Assembly (NCBI GenBank): GCA_963662175.1
Contig: OY759216.1
Location: 49,183,087 to 49,247,086, forward strand
Length of the DNA: 64,000 nucleotides
Source of the DNA: Aradus depressus
Taxonomy: Eukaryota > Arthropoda > Insecta > Hemiptera > Aradidae
Direction of reading: 5' to 3'
Shown here in pieces: positions 10,763-20,509 of the stretch; within the stretch, counting starts at the first letter, position 1; each line of letters opens with the position of its first letter. Below the pieces are notes generated by a model. The model was not told the DNA's origin, did not search any database, and was given only the letters and a program-made list of their open reading frames with translations. Both the position numbers and the translations under genes were made by a program.

Positions 10763-11237
10763 CTCGCGAGTGATTTTAGTGGTGTTTCTCCATTGATCAT
10801 TTGAATCTTAATTCTTCACGCGGGATTCGAACTTATTTCAGTAATTGTGATCTTAGTGACAGTGCTTTGGCCCATTGGTGGAAATTCATTATTTCCGGCG
10901 ACCAAACAGAAGACGGACAACTCTACTTTAGACCCAAGGACCTCCGCAAGGGTATCTGCGATGTACATCATCCAACTCCTGTAAGTCCTTGCCTTATTTA
11001 TCCTTAACTTTAGGTAATCATTTTGAACCAAATTTATCCATTTTTTATAATCTTGAATAATTAAAAAAATAAAATAAAATAATAATAAAATAAATACTTA
11101 ATAATAATAATATCTTTTAAATTTTAAATAATTCATAATTAGATAGATAAGTTTCTTAAATTGTATAGAAAAAAAAACATTTCTTATTTTAATAGACAAA
11201 CTAAGGAAATCTTTAATCTTTATTTCTTTATTTGCAC
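10763..11237 (+). other. Retroviral 5' leader
   Basis: This 475-nt untranslated leader lies between the primer binding site and the gag AUG. Its second half (about 11040-11180) is very A/T-rich. It holds a short upstream frame at 10961-10984 and the candidate splice donor at 10980/10981. A packaging signal is expected here by analogy but cannot be pinpointed. Confidence 0.8.
10961..10980 (+). CDS. env: Candidate first coding exon of env (signal-peptide start)
   Basis: An AUG at 10961 opens six codons plus two bases, rich in hydrophobic residues, and stops exactly at a strong donor (CCT/GTAAGT at 10980/10981). Joining to the acceptor 16252/16253 (tttcttctgtgcag/GTCG) keeps the env frame and completes a hydrophobic N-terminus typical of a signal peptide. 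In unspliced RNA the same AUG gives only a seven-codon upstream frame closed by the TAA at 10982-10984, formed by the donor itself. Errantivirus env proteins are known to come from spliced subgenomic RNA; the precise exon here is my inference from frame and splice consensus. Confidence 0.7.
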
Positions 11238-12608
11238 ATGAATTCAGCACAAGTAGAACTAATTGCAGATAATACCCAGTTACTTGAACAAATTAGAAAT
11301 AATTCAAATAGACCGCTTGTTCAACCTGCTAAATTTATTATTAATAAAAATCAAACTAATACAAATATGTCTCCCCCAGTACTCGAACCAACACCTGTCG
11401 CCCCCACACAAACCGAGCTTCAGTTGCTAATCAATTCTCTACCTCAGTATTCACCCGGAGATAATTTATCGATTTTTATTACGGAAGTAGAAAACTTGAA
11501 TAAACATTTAGAAAACAGACTGACACCCGACTTACAGTACATAGTAAATTGCTCGATCAAATCAAAAATAAAAGGTGAAGCTAGGGACTTTTTAAGTTAC
11601 CTTGCTGCTGACAACTGGACCGAAATCAAGAAAACTTTGTTACAAAAATACGGAGATCAGAGATCGGAGGACGTACTTCTAACCAACTTGAAACAGACTG
11701 TACAAAAACGAAACGAGACGTACATGGACTTTTACGCTAGACTCGTCAAAAATTATAACAATGTATTACAAAATATAATGCTTAACGTAGAAGAGCCAAA
11801 TTACTTAGCCTTTAAAAAATTTGAATATACCAAACTAGCAACAAAGACATTCCAAATAGGATTGTTAGAACCTTACCGGTCCTTCCTCAGTCATTTTGAG
11901 CTAAGCTCACTGGAGGGATGCATAAATAAATGCCAACTCCTTGACAATCGTCAAAGCGAATGGGACTACACAGAATTCATTCGTAGGACCCAGGGAACTT
12001 CAAAGCCTCCGCCCCAACTTAAACCTATTCAGATTCATTCAGTACAACCGCCTGGATATCCAAACCTTTATGGATATAATCCTAGACCAAATCCCAACGT
12101 GCTAGGGTATCGTATGATGCCACCTATGCAACAACGGGCCATCCAACACCCACAATATAAGCAAGGTCAGCAAAACCTAGTTAGACCTCCTCCACTTCCC
12201 CCCAGACAAGGTCAACAACAGTTTACCCCAAGATTTCCTGTTAGACCAGCATCTGGAATGTACCAGAATGCTAGACCAAAACCAACCCCTATGTCTATTC
12301 AATCCAGGGTAAACACTCAACAATTTAACCGTAATAGACCTTGGACTAACACTCCGCCCGTGCCAATGGACGTAAATACATTGGAAACGGAACTCACAGA
12401 TTATAATCCTTATTTTTATTATGATGATGGAAATTACACATACCAACCCTATGAAGAAGGAGACGTAGGTCAGAGCGAAATAGACTTGACCAACTCTCAC
12501 TTGACCACCCCCCACATTGAGGAACCAGACGAACAAACCGAACAAATTGAACCAACTGAAAATATTGTAAATTTTTGGGAACCAGCCTCAGAACTGCCGA
12601 CCACGTAG
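11238..12608 (+). CDS. gag: Gag polyprotein (capsid), 456 aa
   Basis: Gag assembles the virus-like particle in the cytoplasm and packages the RNA. I place the start at the ATG 11238 (MNSAQVEL); the two upstream in-frame codons begin with TTG and are not needed. Residues about 58-248 form the capsid-like part (LQLLINSLPQYSPGDNLSI through CINKCQLLDNR). Residues about 255-400 are rich in Pro, Gln and Arg, with RPPPLPPRQ near 316-324. The last 55 residues are acidic. There is no CCHC zinc knuckle, as in other errantivirus Gag proteins, so RNA binding probably relies on the basic middle region. The PPPLPP stretch could act as a late-domain or SH3-type ligand, which is a guess. The 3' end overlaps the pol frame. 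Confidence 0.93.
   Translation: MNSAQVELIADNTQLLEQIRNNSNRPLVQPAKFIINKNQTNTNMSPPVLEPTPVAPTQTELQLLINSLPQYSPGDNLSIFITEVENLNKHLENRLTPDLQYIVNCSIKSKIKGEARDFLSYLAADNWTEIKKTLLQKYGDQRSEDVLLTNLKQTVQKRNETYMDFYARLVKNYNNVLQNIMLNVEEPNYLAFKKFEYTKLATKTFQIGLLEPYRSFLSHFELSSLEGCINKCQLLDNRQSEWDYTEFIRRTQGTSKPPPQLKPIQIHSVQPPGYPNLYGYNPRPNPNVLGYRMMPPMQQRAIQHPQYKQGQQNLVRPPPLPPRQGQQQFTPRFPVRPASGMYQNARPKPTPMSIQSRVNTQQFNRNRPWTNTPPVPMDVNTLETELTDYNPYFYYDDGNYTYQPYEEGDVGQSEIDLTNSHLTTPHIEEPDEQTEQIEPTENIVNFWEPASELPTT
12569..12575 (+). promoter_or_regulatory. -1 ribosomal frameshift site AAATTTT
   Basis: In the gag frame the heptamer reads A AAT TTT, a canonical X XXY YYZ slippery site. It sits 33 nt before the gag stop. The pol frame is -1 relative to gag, is open from 12560, and has no ATG near its beginning, so Pol must be made as a Gag-Pol fusion. 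I did not identify a pseudoknot downstream. Confidence 0.8.
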
Positions 12609-15600
12609 ACCTTAATTGCTTAAATTCCAAACCCAAATTACCTTTTCTATATTTACCTCAGACTAACTTAAAAATTTTAATCGATTCAGGAGCCTCAAAC
12701 TCAGTCATTAATACACAACCTGCTTTTGAAAAATTCTCTCAATATCTGTTCAAAAAACCATTCAGCATTACTGGATTGTTAAACAAGAAATCAGCTGATG
12801 ACAACGTTCAAGCCCCTCTATTATCAGAACTTGGCATTCACGAATCAATAAATTTTCACGTAATTGACTGGCACAAACATTTCGACGCACTAATAGGTAG
12901 CGAAGATCTAGAAAGACTTGGAGCGATCATAGATTATAGAAATAACACACTCAAAATCGCGAATCAGGAAATTCCATTCCTCCTAGGATATACTTCCCAG
13001 TCAATCAAACCTTGCAAAGTGCTTGTAAATAATTATGTCAGAATACCGGTGACACAAGAACAAGGTGATGTATGTCTCCCAGAGATAAAACTTACCAACG
13101 ACATTACGATTCCCGAATCTTTAGTTACTATACGCAATGGCTTTTGTCTAGTACCTATAGATGTAAACAATACAGAGATTTATTTTGACGAACGAATTCC
13201 TGTCACACCTATCTCAGTCACAGATATAGAATACCCACAGCCTTCTAAATCTTCCAAATTAAAAGTTTCTGAAGCAATTAGGACGTCACACTTGAATGGA
13301 GAAGAGAAACGAGCCATACTCAATATTTGTAGACAGTTCAAAGACACCTTTTATGACGATGAAGAGGGATTACCTTTCTCCAATTCTGTCAAACACAAAA
13401 TTAGGACAACAGACGAAGACCCAGTATACGTAAAATCTTTTAGACACCCATACCACATGATGACCGAGATTCAGAGACAAATACAGAAACTTTTGGACAA
13501 TAAAATCATTCGACCGTCAATATCGCCTTACAGTGCTCCCGTATGGATCGTACCGAAGAAAATGGACGCATCCGGTGAACGAAAGTTTAGAATGGTGATA
13601 GACTACAGAAAGCTTAATGAGAAGACAATTGAAGATCGTTACCCCCTCCCGCGAATAGACGAAATTTTAGATAACTTGGGTAAATGCCAATATATTAGCA
13701 CTCTTGACCTAGCTCAAGGATTTCATGAGATAGAGATGGACCCCGGATCAATAGAAAAGACAGCTTTTACAGTAAACAATGGACATTATGAATACCTCAG
13801 GATGCCATTTGGTCTCAAGAATGCACCAAGCACATTCCAAAGGGTGATGGATAATGTTTTACGCGAGTACTTATACAAATTCTGTTTCGTTTACATGGAC
13901 GATATTGTAATTTTCAGTAAATCGCTAGATGAACATTGTCAACATTTGAGGAATGTATTTCAAAAATTACGAACATTTAATCTCAGAGTCCAACTAGACA
14001 AATCCGAATTCTTGAGAAAAGAAGTTCAGTTTTTAGGTCATGTCGTGACCCCGGATGGTATTAAACCAAACCCAACGAAAATAGAAGCCATAGAAAAATA
14101 TCCCATACCGCGAACTACGTCAGCAATAAAATCATTTCTAGGACTAATAGGATATTACAGACGTTTTATTTCCAATTTTGCCAAAATAGTAGCACCAATG
14201 AGCAAATGCCTCAAGAAAGGATCAAAACTGGACCCGAATGATCCAGACTACGTACAAGCCTTCCAACAATGCAAAGAATTATTGACAAATTCACCTATTT
14301 TAGCTTACCCTGACCTGTCAAAACCATTTCTTCTTACTACCGATGCATCTAACGTTGCAATAGGAAGTGTTCTATCTCAGAATAATAGACCTATTGGATT
14401 TTACTCCAGAGTTCTCAACAGTGCAGAAAAAAATTACTCCACAATTGAAAAAGAACTACTGGCTATCATAGACTCTACAAAACATTTCCGACCATACCTA
14501 TACGGTAAGAGATTTACTATAGAAACTGATCATAAACCTTTAGTTTGGCTGTACAAAATAAAAGAACCAAACTCTCGTCTTATCAGATGGAAAATAAAAC
14601 TGGAAGAGTTTGACTTTGAGATCCAGTACAAGAAAGGGAAAGAAAACTTTGTAGCAGACGCTCTATCAAGAATTGAAATTAATAACTTTGATGACGAAGA
14701 AGCCGACGATTCAATGTCAATCCAGGTATGTTTGGACGAAGGGGACGCCAATCAGCTGCGCAGAGAAGCTCAGGCACTCTCAAACAATGATCTGGATGAA
14801 ATACTAAATCAACCCCCAGATAACAGTGAACAGTATCAAGAAATAATACAAGATCTTGAAAAAACATTAGACGAACAGGACAATGACACTGATCTGGAAA
14901 CCGTGCACTCAACTGATGGAGACACTGGGAAAACTGTCCCTATCAGCGAAAGACCACTAAATGTTTTCACCAACCGAATTATATTTAGCATTGGAGAAAC
15001 TCGTAAAAGTAGATTAACTAGACCTTTCAATAGGATGACTCACTTCGCAACTATCAGAAGAAGCGCTATGGAAGAGGACCTCTCAGTTCTCCTCAAACAA
15101 ATCATAAGACCAGACCAAAATTTCGGTATATATTTTAAGGACGAAATAATTCATAAACCGTTCCTTGACCTTGTATACAAAATATTCAATAATGCAATAA
15201 AAATATTTATCTGTACGAAATTATGTCAAGATGTAACCGATGAAGACAGACAAAATAACATTGTAATGGAATATCACGACCAAAACCACAACGGTATAAA
15301 CGAAACCCTGAACCAATTAAAGGAAAAATATTTCTGGCCAAAAATGAAAGATACCATCAGTAGTGTCATCAATATCTGTGATCTATGTCAACGATCGAAG
15401 TATGAAAGAAGACCGTACGACCTAAAACTTTCAGGACCAATGACGGCTCAAAGACCATTTGAGGTCATCCATATTGACACCTTCTCTTTCGATGGCTCAA
15501 AATTTCTAACAATAATCGATTTATTTTCTCGCTACGCTCAGGCATACCTTATCAAAGATGGAACTAGTCTGACAATTCTAAATAAACTCCGACATTACTT

Positions 15601-16300
15601 TTCACATCATAATCTACCTAAGAAAATAGTTTGCGACGAAGGGAGAGAGTTCAAAAACAAGACTATGATAGAATTCTGCAAACTAAACAAGGTAGAACTC
15701 CACTTCACAACAGTCAACAATCCCAATTCAAACTCGCCCATAGAAAGACTACACTCGACAGTGCTAGAAAAATTAAGAATTATAAAGTTAAAGAACCCAC
15801 GTGATCTTCCATCCAATCACATGATAACTGCCATTCTTATATACAATCAAGCAATACATTCATCAACTGGATTCTCCCCATTCTATTTATTGTATGGACC
15901 ATACGATCGACCCATAGATTTCGACCTAGGACTCACGACTTTCGAACAATATAACGAAAAACGTAAACAAGAATTAATGCCCTTCTATGATAAAGTCCAT
16001 AATAAAGCCAAAGAAAAAGCCCAGCAGGTACTAAATAAAAGAAATCAAAATAAAGAGAATAACCCGGACGTACAAGACCAAGAAATTTACATTGAAAGGA
16101 ACAGACCTAGAAAAACTGACCCTCCATTTGAAAAAATAAAAGTCACAGGACAAACCAAAGGTAAAATTCAAGGAACTACTAAGAAAGACAGACCAACTAC
16201 AGCCCACATAAGAAAGGCAAAAAGACTGAAGAAAAATGTTTCTTCTGTGCAGGTCGATCCTGATCCCGACCAGCCTGGCCCTCCAAATAACGAAGCTTGA
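12575..16300 (+). CDS. pol: Pol polyprotein: protease, RT, RNase H, integrase
   Basis: Numbering from 12575, the protease active site is DSGAS at 37-41. The RT palm (MVIDYRKLNEKTIEDRYPLP, then YMDD at 440-443) and RNase H (TTDASN with D590, TIEKEL, TDHKPL with D652) follow. The integrase has a zinc finger with H901 and C935/C938, and a DD35E core at D968, D1021 and E1057. The C-terminus is a basic tail without a chromodomain. All catalytic residues I looked for are present and the frame is uninterrupted, so the enzyme set should be functional. Pol is reached from gag by -1 frameshifting. Its last 65 nt overlap the upstream part of the env frame and hold the env splice acceptor. Confidence 0.96.
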   Translation: MGTSLRTADHVDLNCLNSKPKLPFLYLPQTNLKILIDSGASNSVINTQPAFEKFSQYLFKKPFSITGLLNKKSADDNVQAPLLSELGIHESINFHVIDWHKHFDALIGSEDLERLGAIIDYRNNTLKIANQEIPFLLGYTSQSIKPCKVLVNNYVRIPVTQEQGDVCLPEIKLTNDITIPESLVTIRNGFCLVPIDVNNTEIYFDERIPVTPISVTDIEYPQPSKSSKLKVSEAIRTSHLNGEEKRAILNICRQFKDTFYDDEEGLPFSNSVKHKIRTTDEDPVYVKSFRHPYHMMTEIQRQIQKLLDNKIIRPSISPYSAPVWIVPKKMDASGERKFRMVIDYRKLNEKTIEDRYPLPRIDEILDNLGKCQYISTLDLAQGFHEIEMDPGSIEKTAFTVNNGHYEYLRMPFGLKNAPSTFQRVMDNVLREYLYKFCFVYMDDIVIFSKSLDEHCQHLRNVFQKLRTFNLRVQLDKSEFLRKEVQFLGHVVTPDGIKPNPTKIEAIEKYPIPRTTSAIKSFLGLIGYYRRFISNFAKIVAPMSKCLKKGSKLDPNDPDYVQAFQQCKELLTNSPILAYPDLSKPFLLTTDASNVAIGSVLSQNNRPIGFYSRVLNSAEKNYSTIEKELLAIIDSTKHFRPYLYGKRFTIETDHKPLVWLYKIKEPNSRLIRWKIKLEEFDFEIQYKKGKENFVADALSRIEINNFDDEEADDSMSIQVCLDEGDANQLRREAQALSNNDLDEILNQPPDNSEQYQEIIQDLEKTLDEQDNDTDLETVHSTDGDTGKTVPISERPLNVFTNRIIFSIGETRKSRLTRPFNRMTHFATIRRSAMEEDLSVLLKQIIRPDQNFGIYFKDEIIHKPFLDLVYKIFNNAIKIFICTKLCQDVTDEDRQNNIVMEYHDQNHNGINETLNQLKEKYFWPKMKDTISSVINICDLCQRSKYERRPYDLKLSGPMTAQRPFEVIHIDTFSFDGSKFLTIIDLFSRYAQAYLIKDGTSLTILNKLRHYFSHHNLPKKIVCDEGREFKNKTMIEFCKLNKVELHFTTVNNPNSNSPIERLHSTVLEKLRIIKLKNPRDLPSNHMITAILIYNQAIHSSTGFSPFYLLYGPYDRPIDFDLGLTTFEQYNEKRKQELMPFYDKVHNKAKEKAQQVLNKRNQNKENNPDVQDQEIYIERNRPRKTDPPFEKIKVTGQTKGKIQGTTKKDRPTTAHIRKAKRLKKNVSSVQVDPDPDQPGPPNNEA
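16239..16252 (+). promoter_or_regulatory. Candidate splice acceptor for env mRNA
   Basis: The run TTTCTTCTGTGCAG ends at 16252, with a plausible branch-point sequence (gactgaa) at about 16224-16230. It lies inside the 3' end of pol, where the acceptor of a subgenomic env RNA is expected. It pairs in frame with the donor at 10980/10981. Confidence 0.7.
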
Positions 16301-17870
16301 AACAAACGGATACTTTATAGAACCACTGTCAAATGTTAGCTTACTAGATCACTACCACAACTTTCTATTTCATGTTAATGTCTCTAAATACGAAACAAGC
16401 TATAATACACTCATATTGAACTCTAATATACTAAAGACAAATGTAGTCAACAATACTATAATGAGTAGAATTAGTAGCCAATTAAAGGGAACTATTTATA
16501 AGATAAGGGAAATTTTAGATAAGTTAAGTAGTAATAGGCGTGAAAAACGTGGGATAGTAAACGGACTCGGAAGTATAATTAAATTTGTAGCTGGAAACCC
16601 GGACAATGACGATTTAAATACTATAAATAATAATGTCGATGCTCTCTTTAAAAATCAAAATAATGAAATTAATAAGATCTCTCAGTTTACATCTTTCGCT
16701 AATCATGTTAGTAAAAGAATTGAAGACGAAACACAAATATTCAACCAAAACATTAGAGATACAAAAGTCTTTTTAGAGAAGTTGAAATCTTTTGAAGATA
16801 GTCAAATCATTTTACAAAATGAGGTTTATCAAGCCGAACGTATACTGAACTCCCTACTTGTCCTTGAAAGGACCATTAGCCTAGCATTCAACAATATACC
16901 TAATCTAGAAATAATTAGCACAAATGAATTAATACAAATACAAAACTATCTTAAGAAAATGTATAGGGATAATCAATTAATTCCTTTAGACAAAAATCAT
17001 CTATTTAAATTGTTAAACGCTTCTAAATTATACATATTTGGTATAAATCAAATGATTACCTTCCTTCTCAAAATACCAATCCTAAAACCTTTCCAAGCAA
17101 CCTATTCCAAAATTTACCCTGTACCTAATAGTGAAGAAATTATCATTCTACCACCTAAAAGATTTCTCGTCATCTTGGAGGACACTGAACTCTGGTCTGA
17201 TGAAGAATGCAAGGTAAATAATGGAATCACCCTGTGTACTCAGCAGCCTAGTCAAGAACCCTGCACCACCACTAGCCTCGACCGCTGCAACTCAGCCAAA
17301 GTCAAAAATTCGTATAAAATAGTGACTGCACTATCTAATAAACAAATATTAGTTATGTTTCACCAACCAAATGAAATCATCGAAGACTGCAAAGGCATAC
17401 CCCGCACAAAGACTATACAAGGAGCCGCTCTACTAAGCTCATCCTGCCGACTTATAATCGGAACATTGGTATTTACATCAGCCGAACCATCCTTCGAGAT
17501 CACACCACCTAAACTAAATCTAGTGCATTTGGAAAGCAGTCATGAAATCAACCTACAACTTCGTCACCTAAGCCCGTCAACTGATCTTCATCAAGAAGCT
17601 GTGGAACTGGCCCAACAACCCATCCTACTGTCACCAATAGCACAATTTTCTTATTTAATCTTAACCATAACATTATTAATTTGTATGTTACTTGTATTAG
17701 TCGTGTTATTCAGATACCGACATAGACTACATGATCTGTTCTGCAAACCTAGAACAATCATCACGGTGCGCCCCGCAGACGACCAAGAAGCTGGACCCCC
17801 CATGGTGAGCTGCCAAAATTCGAACGGGCCGTTCGAAAAACTTAGGAGGGAAGAGTTAAGTGACACCTAA
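16253..17870 (+). CDS. env: Env glycoprotein (errantivirus/baculovirus F-like), main exon
   Basis: Env is a membrane glycoprotein expected to mediate particle transfer between cells. The open frame also includes an AUG at 16236, but that codon sits in the acceptor tract and would be spliced out. Counting from that AUG (544 aa), a furin-type site RREKR lies at 101-105. It is followed at once by a Gly-rich hydrophobic fusion peptide (GIVNGLGSIIKFVAGNPD) of the type shared with baculovirus F proteins. Heptad-rich helices span about 125-260, a Cys-rich region about 324-404, and a single transmembrane anchor about 471-492, before a 50-residue cytoplasmic tail. The stop TAA at 17868-17870 is inside the 3' LTR. 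The frame is intact. Confidence 0.92.
17844..17853 (+). promoter_or_regulatory. Polypurine tract
   Basis: AGGAGGGAAG directly abuts the 3' LTR. It is the expected primer for plus-strand DNA synthesis and is also read as the end of env. Confidence 0.9.
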
Positions 17871-18050
17871 CTACAAAAAGCATAGACTCAGCATCAGCAC
17901 TTCTAGAAACAATATAACGGCGTTCGACTGCCGCGCGCTCAGTCTATTGAGTTCCGTCTTGCTGTTCACAACACCTTTACTTTGTAATTTTTCTGTATTT
18001 TAATAAAAGTTATTTTTTAAAAACTACTTTGTTGAATTCAGAACTTAATT
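17854..18050 (+). repeat. 3' LTR
   Basis: It matches the 5' LTR base for base on reading. AATAAA at 18002-18007 is the polyadenylation signal, and cleavage is expected in the next 15-30 nt. The first 17 nt also encode the end of env. Confidence 0.95.
18002..18007 (+). terminator. Polyadenylation signal of the retroviral mRNAs
   Basis: AATAAA lies in the R/U5 part of the 3' LTR, about 60 nt after the initiator-equivalent position, and would serve both full-length and env transcripts. The identical hexamer at 10697 in the 5' LTR must be ignored by the polyadenylation machinery. Confidence 0.75.
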
Positions 18051-18199
18051 ATATACAATAATTTATTCATGATATTTATGAAAATTTAAGTAAATAACTT
18101 TGTGACAAAAGGTTGTTCATAGCTAAACACATAATTGATGAACTTCAAACTGGGATATAATAAACACAGGGCTGCATCAAGGAAATTTTGTGTGTGTGT

Positions 18200-18224
18200 G
18201 GGGGGGGGGGGGGGGGGGGGGGGG
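18200..18224 (+). repeat. (GT)n followed by 25 G
   Basis: A short GT repeat runs into an uninterrupted G tract 150 bp after the provirus. It is not part of the element, since the ATAT duplication ends at 18054. Confidence 0.95.
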
Positions 18225-18479
18225 AATTTATTATGGGCGGGGGAAGGGGTAGTCGTCGGATTGTGTAGGCAAGTAGCCGGCGAGGGAAACAGGGGTAAAC
18301 TGACTTGAGTACTTGAAGTAACGCAGTTTGTTCCGAAAAATATCTCTATATCTGCCAACACTAATTGTCAGTATAGTTGACCAGGTAATAATTGTTTTTT
18401 GAGAATATATTGGGAGGACTGGTGTGCACACATAGGGACCTAAGCATCCAGTGAGTCTTTAACGAGTGCCTGTCATAAT

Positions 18480-18935
18480 ATCTTCCGTGTATCACCGGCA
18501 ATGTACTTCCCCAGCGCGAATTAATCAACTAAGTTTCAGCTCTCCCTCTGAACCCAAATTAACCGATTCGGTAGATAATCGATAGGTCACTTACATGGGT
18601 ACTTCTGAATCCTCACACGAAATTTCATTACTTCGACAGTTATTGAAGTTTTTTGCGTTAAGCCCCTCCTAATCCCCCTCCCCCCTTCCTTTTGTCCGAT
18701 TTGGCTGAAAATCAATAGGGGTCGTCCTTATGGGGTTCTGGATACACATATAAAATGTCGTGTTGATATATTCATTCTATCATGTTCACAGATGAAAGTT
18801 ATGTTTGTTTTTTTTCTTTTTTTTTCGTATTTGTAATCAGGAGTCGGAAAACATAAATTCCGCTGTAAACTCTACTACGACCACACAACTTCCTCTACAC
18901 TTCGTAAGTCTGTCAGTTAACACAAGAAGTTCGTT
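18480..18935 (+). mobile_element. Repeat A copy, internally deleted
   Basis: The 5' end is excellent (gtatcaccggcaatgtactt then ccccagcgcgaattaatc). There are two modules, then 'ggagtcggaaaacataaatt' and a decayed 3' end (acaacttcctctacacttcg). About 450 bp. Confidence 0.8.
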
Positions 18936-19596
18936 AACTTGGTCATAATGTTCTCCCGCCACTATTTAAAATTTGATGATGAACAAAGATCAAAAATTGT
19001 CAAAAGAATTGATCTAAAATGTATTTTTTAAGGCTCAAAATAAATTTCGCCTGCAAGAGAATATATTCAAAAACATTTATGAGAAAAAATACAAAAATAA
19101 TGCTTTTCTTCCTACAACCTATATGGTGGTCAACAAAACATTTAAAGTCTAATTTGATTCTAAATTATTCATAGTTTATTTTTGAGACAATGAGGATAAA
19201 AAATAGCATATTTTCTGGTGAACGAGAGTAAAATCAAAGCGACTTCTACGTCCTAGTGAGAAAACCTAAAAACTACTAACTAGCATGTAAGGAGAACACG
19301 GACTTTCACATTACTCTTGAAACATTTACGTCTGGTAACCCTAAGTGTATAAGACCATGTTACATCATGTTTCTTGTCCTCATGAGAAGAAGACAAACCA
19401 GCGCTATAATCCCCACTCAAGTTGTCCTTTCTTCATAAATCCCATCTTAACCTGTCTAAGGAAGGTTCTCCAGAGTAAAGGATGAGCCAAGGTTGAGAAG
19501 GCTATCCGCTTCGTTCGGTTCGAATCACACAGCCACTTTGACCAGATTACTTCCAGCCTGTCACATCTCCATATCTATTATCAATATATTTATAGT

Positions 19597-19765
19597 TAGT
19601 TATTGCGATTCATGTCCGGGTTTTAAATATGACGTCATATCGCCTACTACCAGAGTGCTCTTTCGTCGCTCTGGTGAGCCCGACTCTACTGTGGGAGTCC
19701 TATATATTGCCTATCAGCAGGTTTATTCTCCTAGGGCAGGAGTCTTTAAAGAGTACGAGAATTTC
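19597..19765 (-). mobile_element. SINE 3' half
   Basis: On the minus strand it contains the body from 'ctcctgccctaggagaataa' to 'gcgctctggtag'-like blocks and the 3' end. The 3' end is of the 'gaatcgcaataacta' type rather than the AACCT type. Confidence 0.65.
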
Positions 19766-19779
19766 ATGGAAAATTAATA

Positions 19780-20310
19780 GGTGCCATCCTTGTGTGGTTT
19801 TGACTTTAATTATAAAATTTCATGTCGATAAATTCATTACATCGGCAGTTATTGGGAATTTTGAGTTGAGCCCCCCTCTGATCCCTCTCCCTAACTACTG
19901 ATTCCGCTGAAATTCGTCCTTATAGGACTTTGAATTTACATATATGTAAATTTATGTAAATTTCATACATGAAATTTCGTGTAAAGACATTCATTACAAT
20001 GCCAGTTATAAGAGTTTTTGTGTTGAATCTCCCCCCTAATCCCCCCTCCCATTTGGCCGAGTTGGTTGAAAATAGACGACACCTTGTCCTTAGAGGGTTC
20101 TGGATACATACATAAAATTTCGTGTCGATACATTCATTCTATCGGGAGTTATCATGTTCATAGACACACATATAGCAGACAGAATAATTTTTTTTTTTCA
20201 TTTTTGGAATCCGGAGAACGGAAAACATGGAATTTCGTTGAAAACTCCGCATCGAATTTTTGACCGATTACATAACATCCCCTATACTTCTTATAGTTAC
20301 GAAAGTAAAA
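19780..20310 (+). mobile_element. Repeat A copy lacking its 5' end
   Basis: Three successive modules are visible (around 19825, 19980 and 20125, each with 'cgataaattcat' or 'gatacattcat' followed by 'cagttat' or 'gagttat'). The copy ends with 'accgattacataacatcccc' and 'tatacttcttatagttacga'. Confidence 0.8.
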
Positions 20311-20509
20311 GACAATTCATATAGAAAAGAGGTTAATAGTCCTCTTCCAATTGTCATGACTGCAGAGCAAGGCGACTGATAGGGCAATGACGCTTGAACA
20401 GAATCGTCTTCCATGGTTTAACCCTTCGAATTACCTATAATAATCTCCATAAGCCGTCCAGTTCTCTTTTCTGGGTAAAAAGTTGCAGACAGCATTAAAG
20501 GAAAGGGAA

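Larger units (their letters stand above)
10549..18050 (+). mobile_element. Intact errantivirus-type Ty3/gypsy endogenous retrovirus
   Basis: This is a 7502-bp complete provirus-like element. Its two LTRs (10549-10745 and 17854-18050, 197 bp each) show no difference on reading, and the flanks carry a 4-bp ATAT duplication (10545-10548 and 18051-18054). In order it has 5' LTR, primer binding site, leader with a candidate env exon, gag, pol, env, polypurine tract and 3' LTR. All three long frames are open, so the insertion is recent and the copy may be active. The domain order (protease, RT, RNase H, integrase, then env) and the AT-rich target fit insect errantiviruses (Metaviridae). Nothing in the flanks suggests that a host gene was disrupted. 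Confidence 0.97.

Noticed and set aside
10801..11007. 68-codon open frame in the retroviral leader
   Set aside because: It begins with TTG, has no protein-like features, and overlaps the primer-binding leader and the candidate splice donor.
11232..11237. Extending Gag two codons upstream to 11232
   Set aside because: The codon at 11232 is TTG; the first ATG is at 11238.
12177..12636. Antisense open frames across gag and the gag/pol junction
   Set aside because: They mirror the codon composition of gag and pol and have no initiation context or motifs.
14530..15816. Antisense open frames within pol
   Set aside because: Shadows of the pol frame.
16236..16252. AUG at 16236 as the env start
   Set aside because: It lies in the polypyrimidine tract of a good splice acceptor and follows the whole of gag-pol. 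The spliced leader exon explains env better. Kept only as a fallback start.
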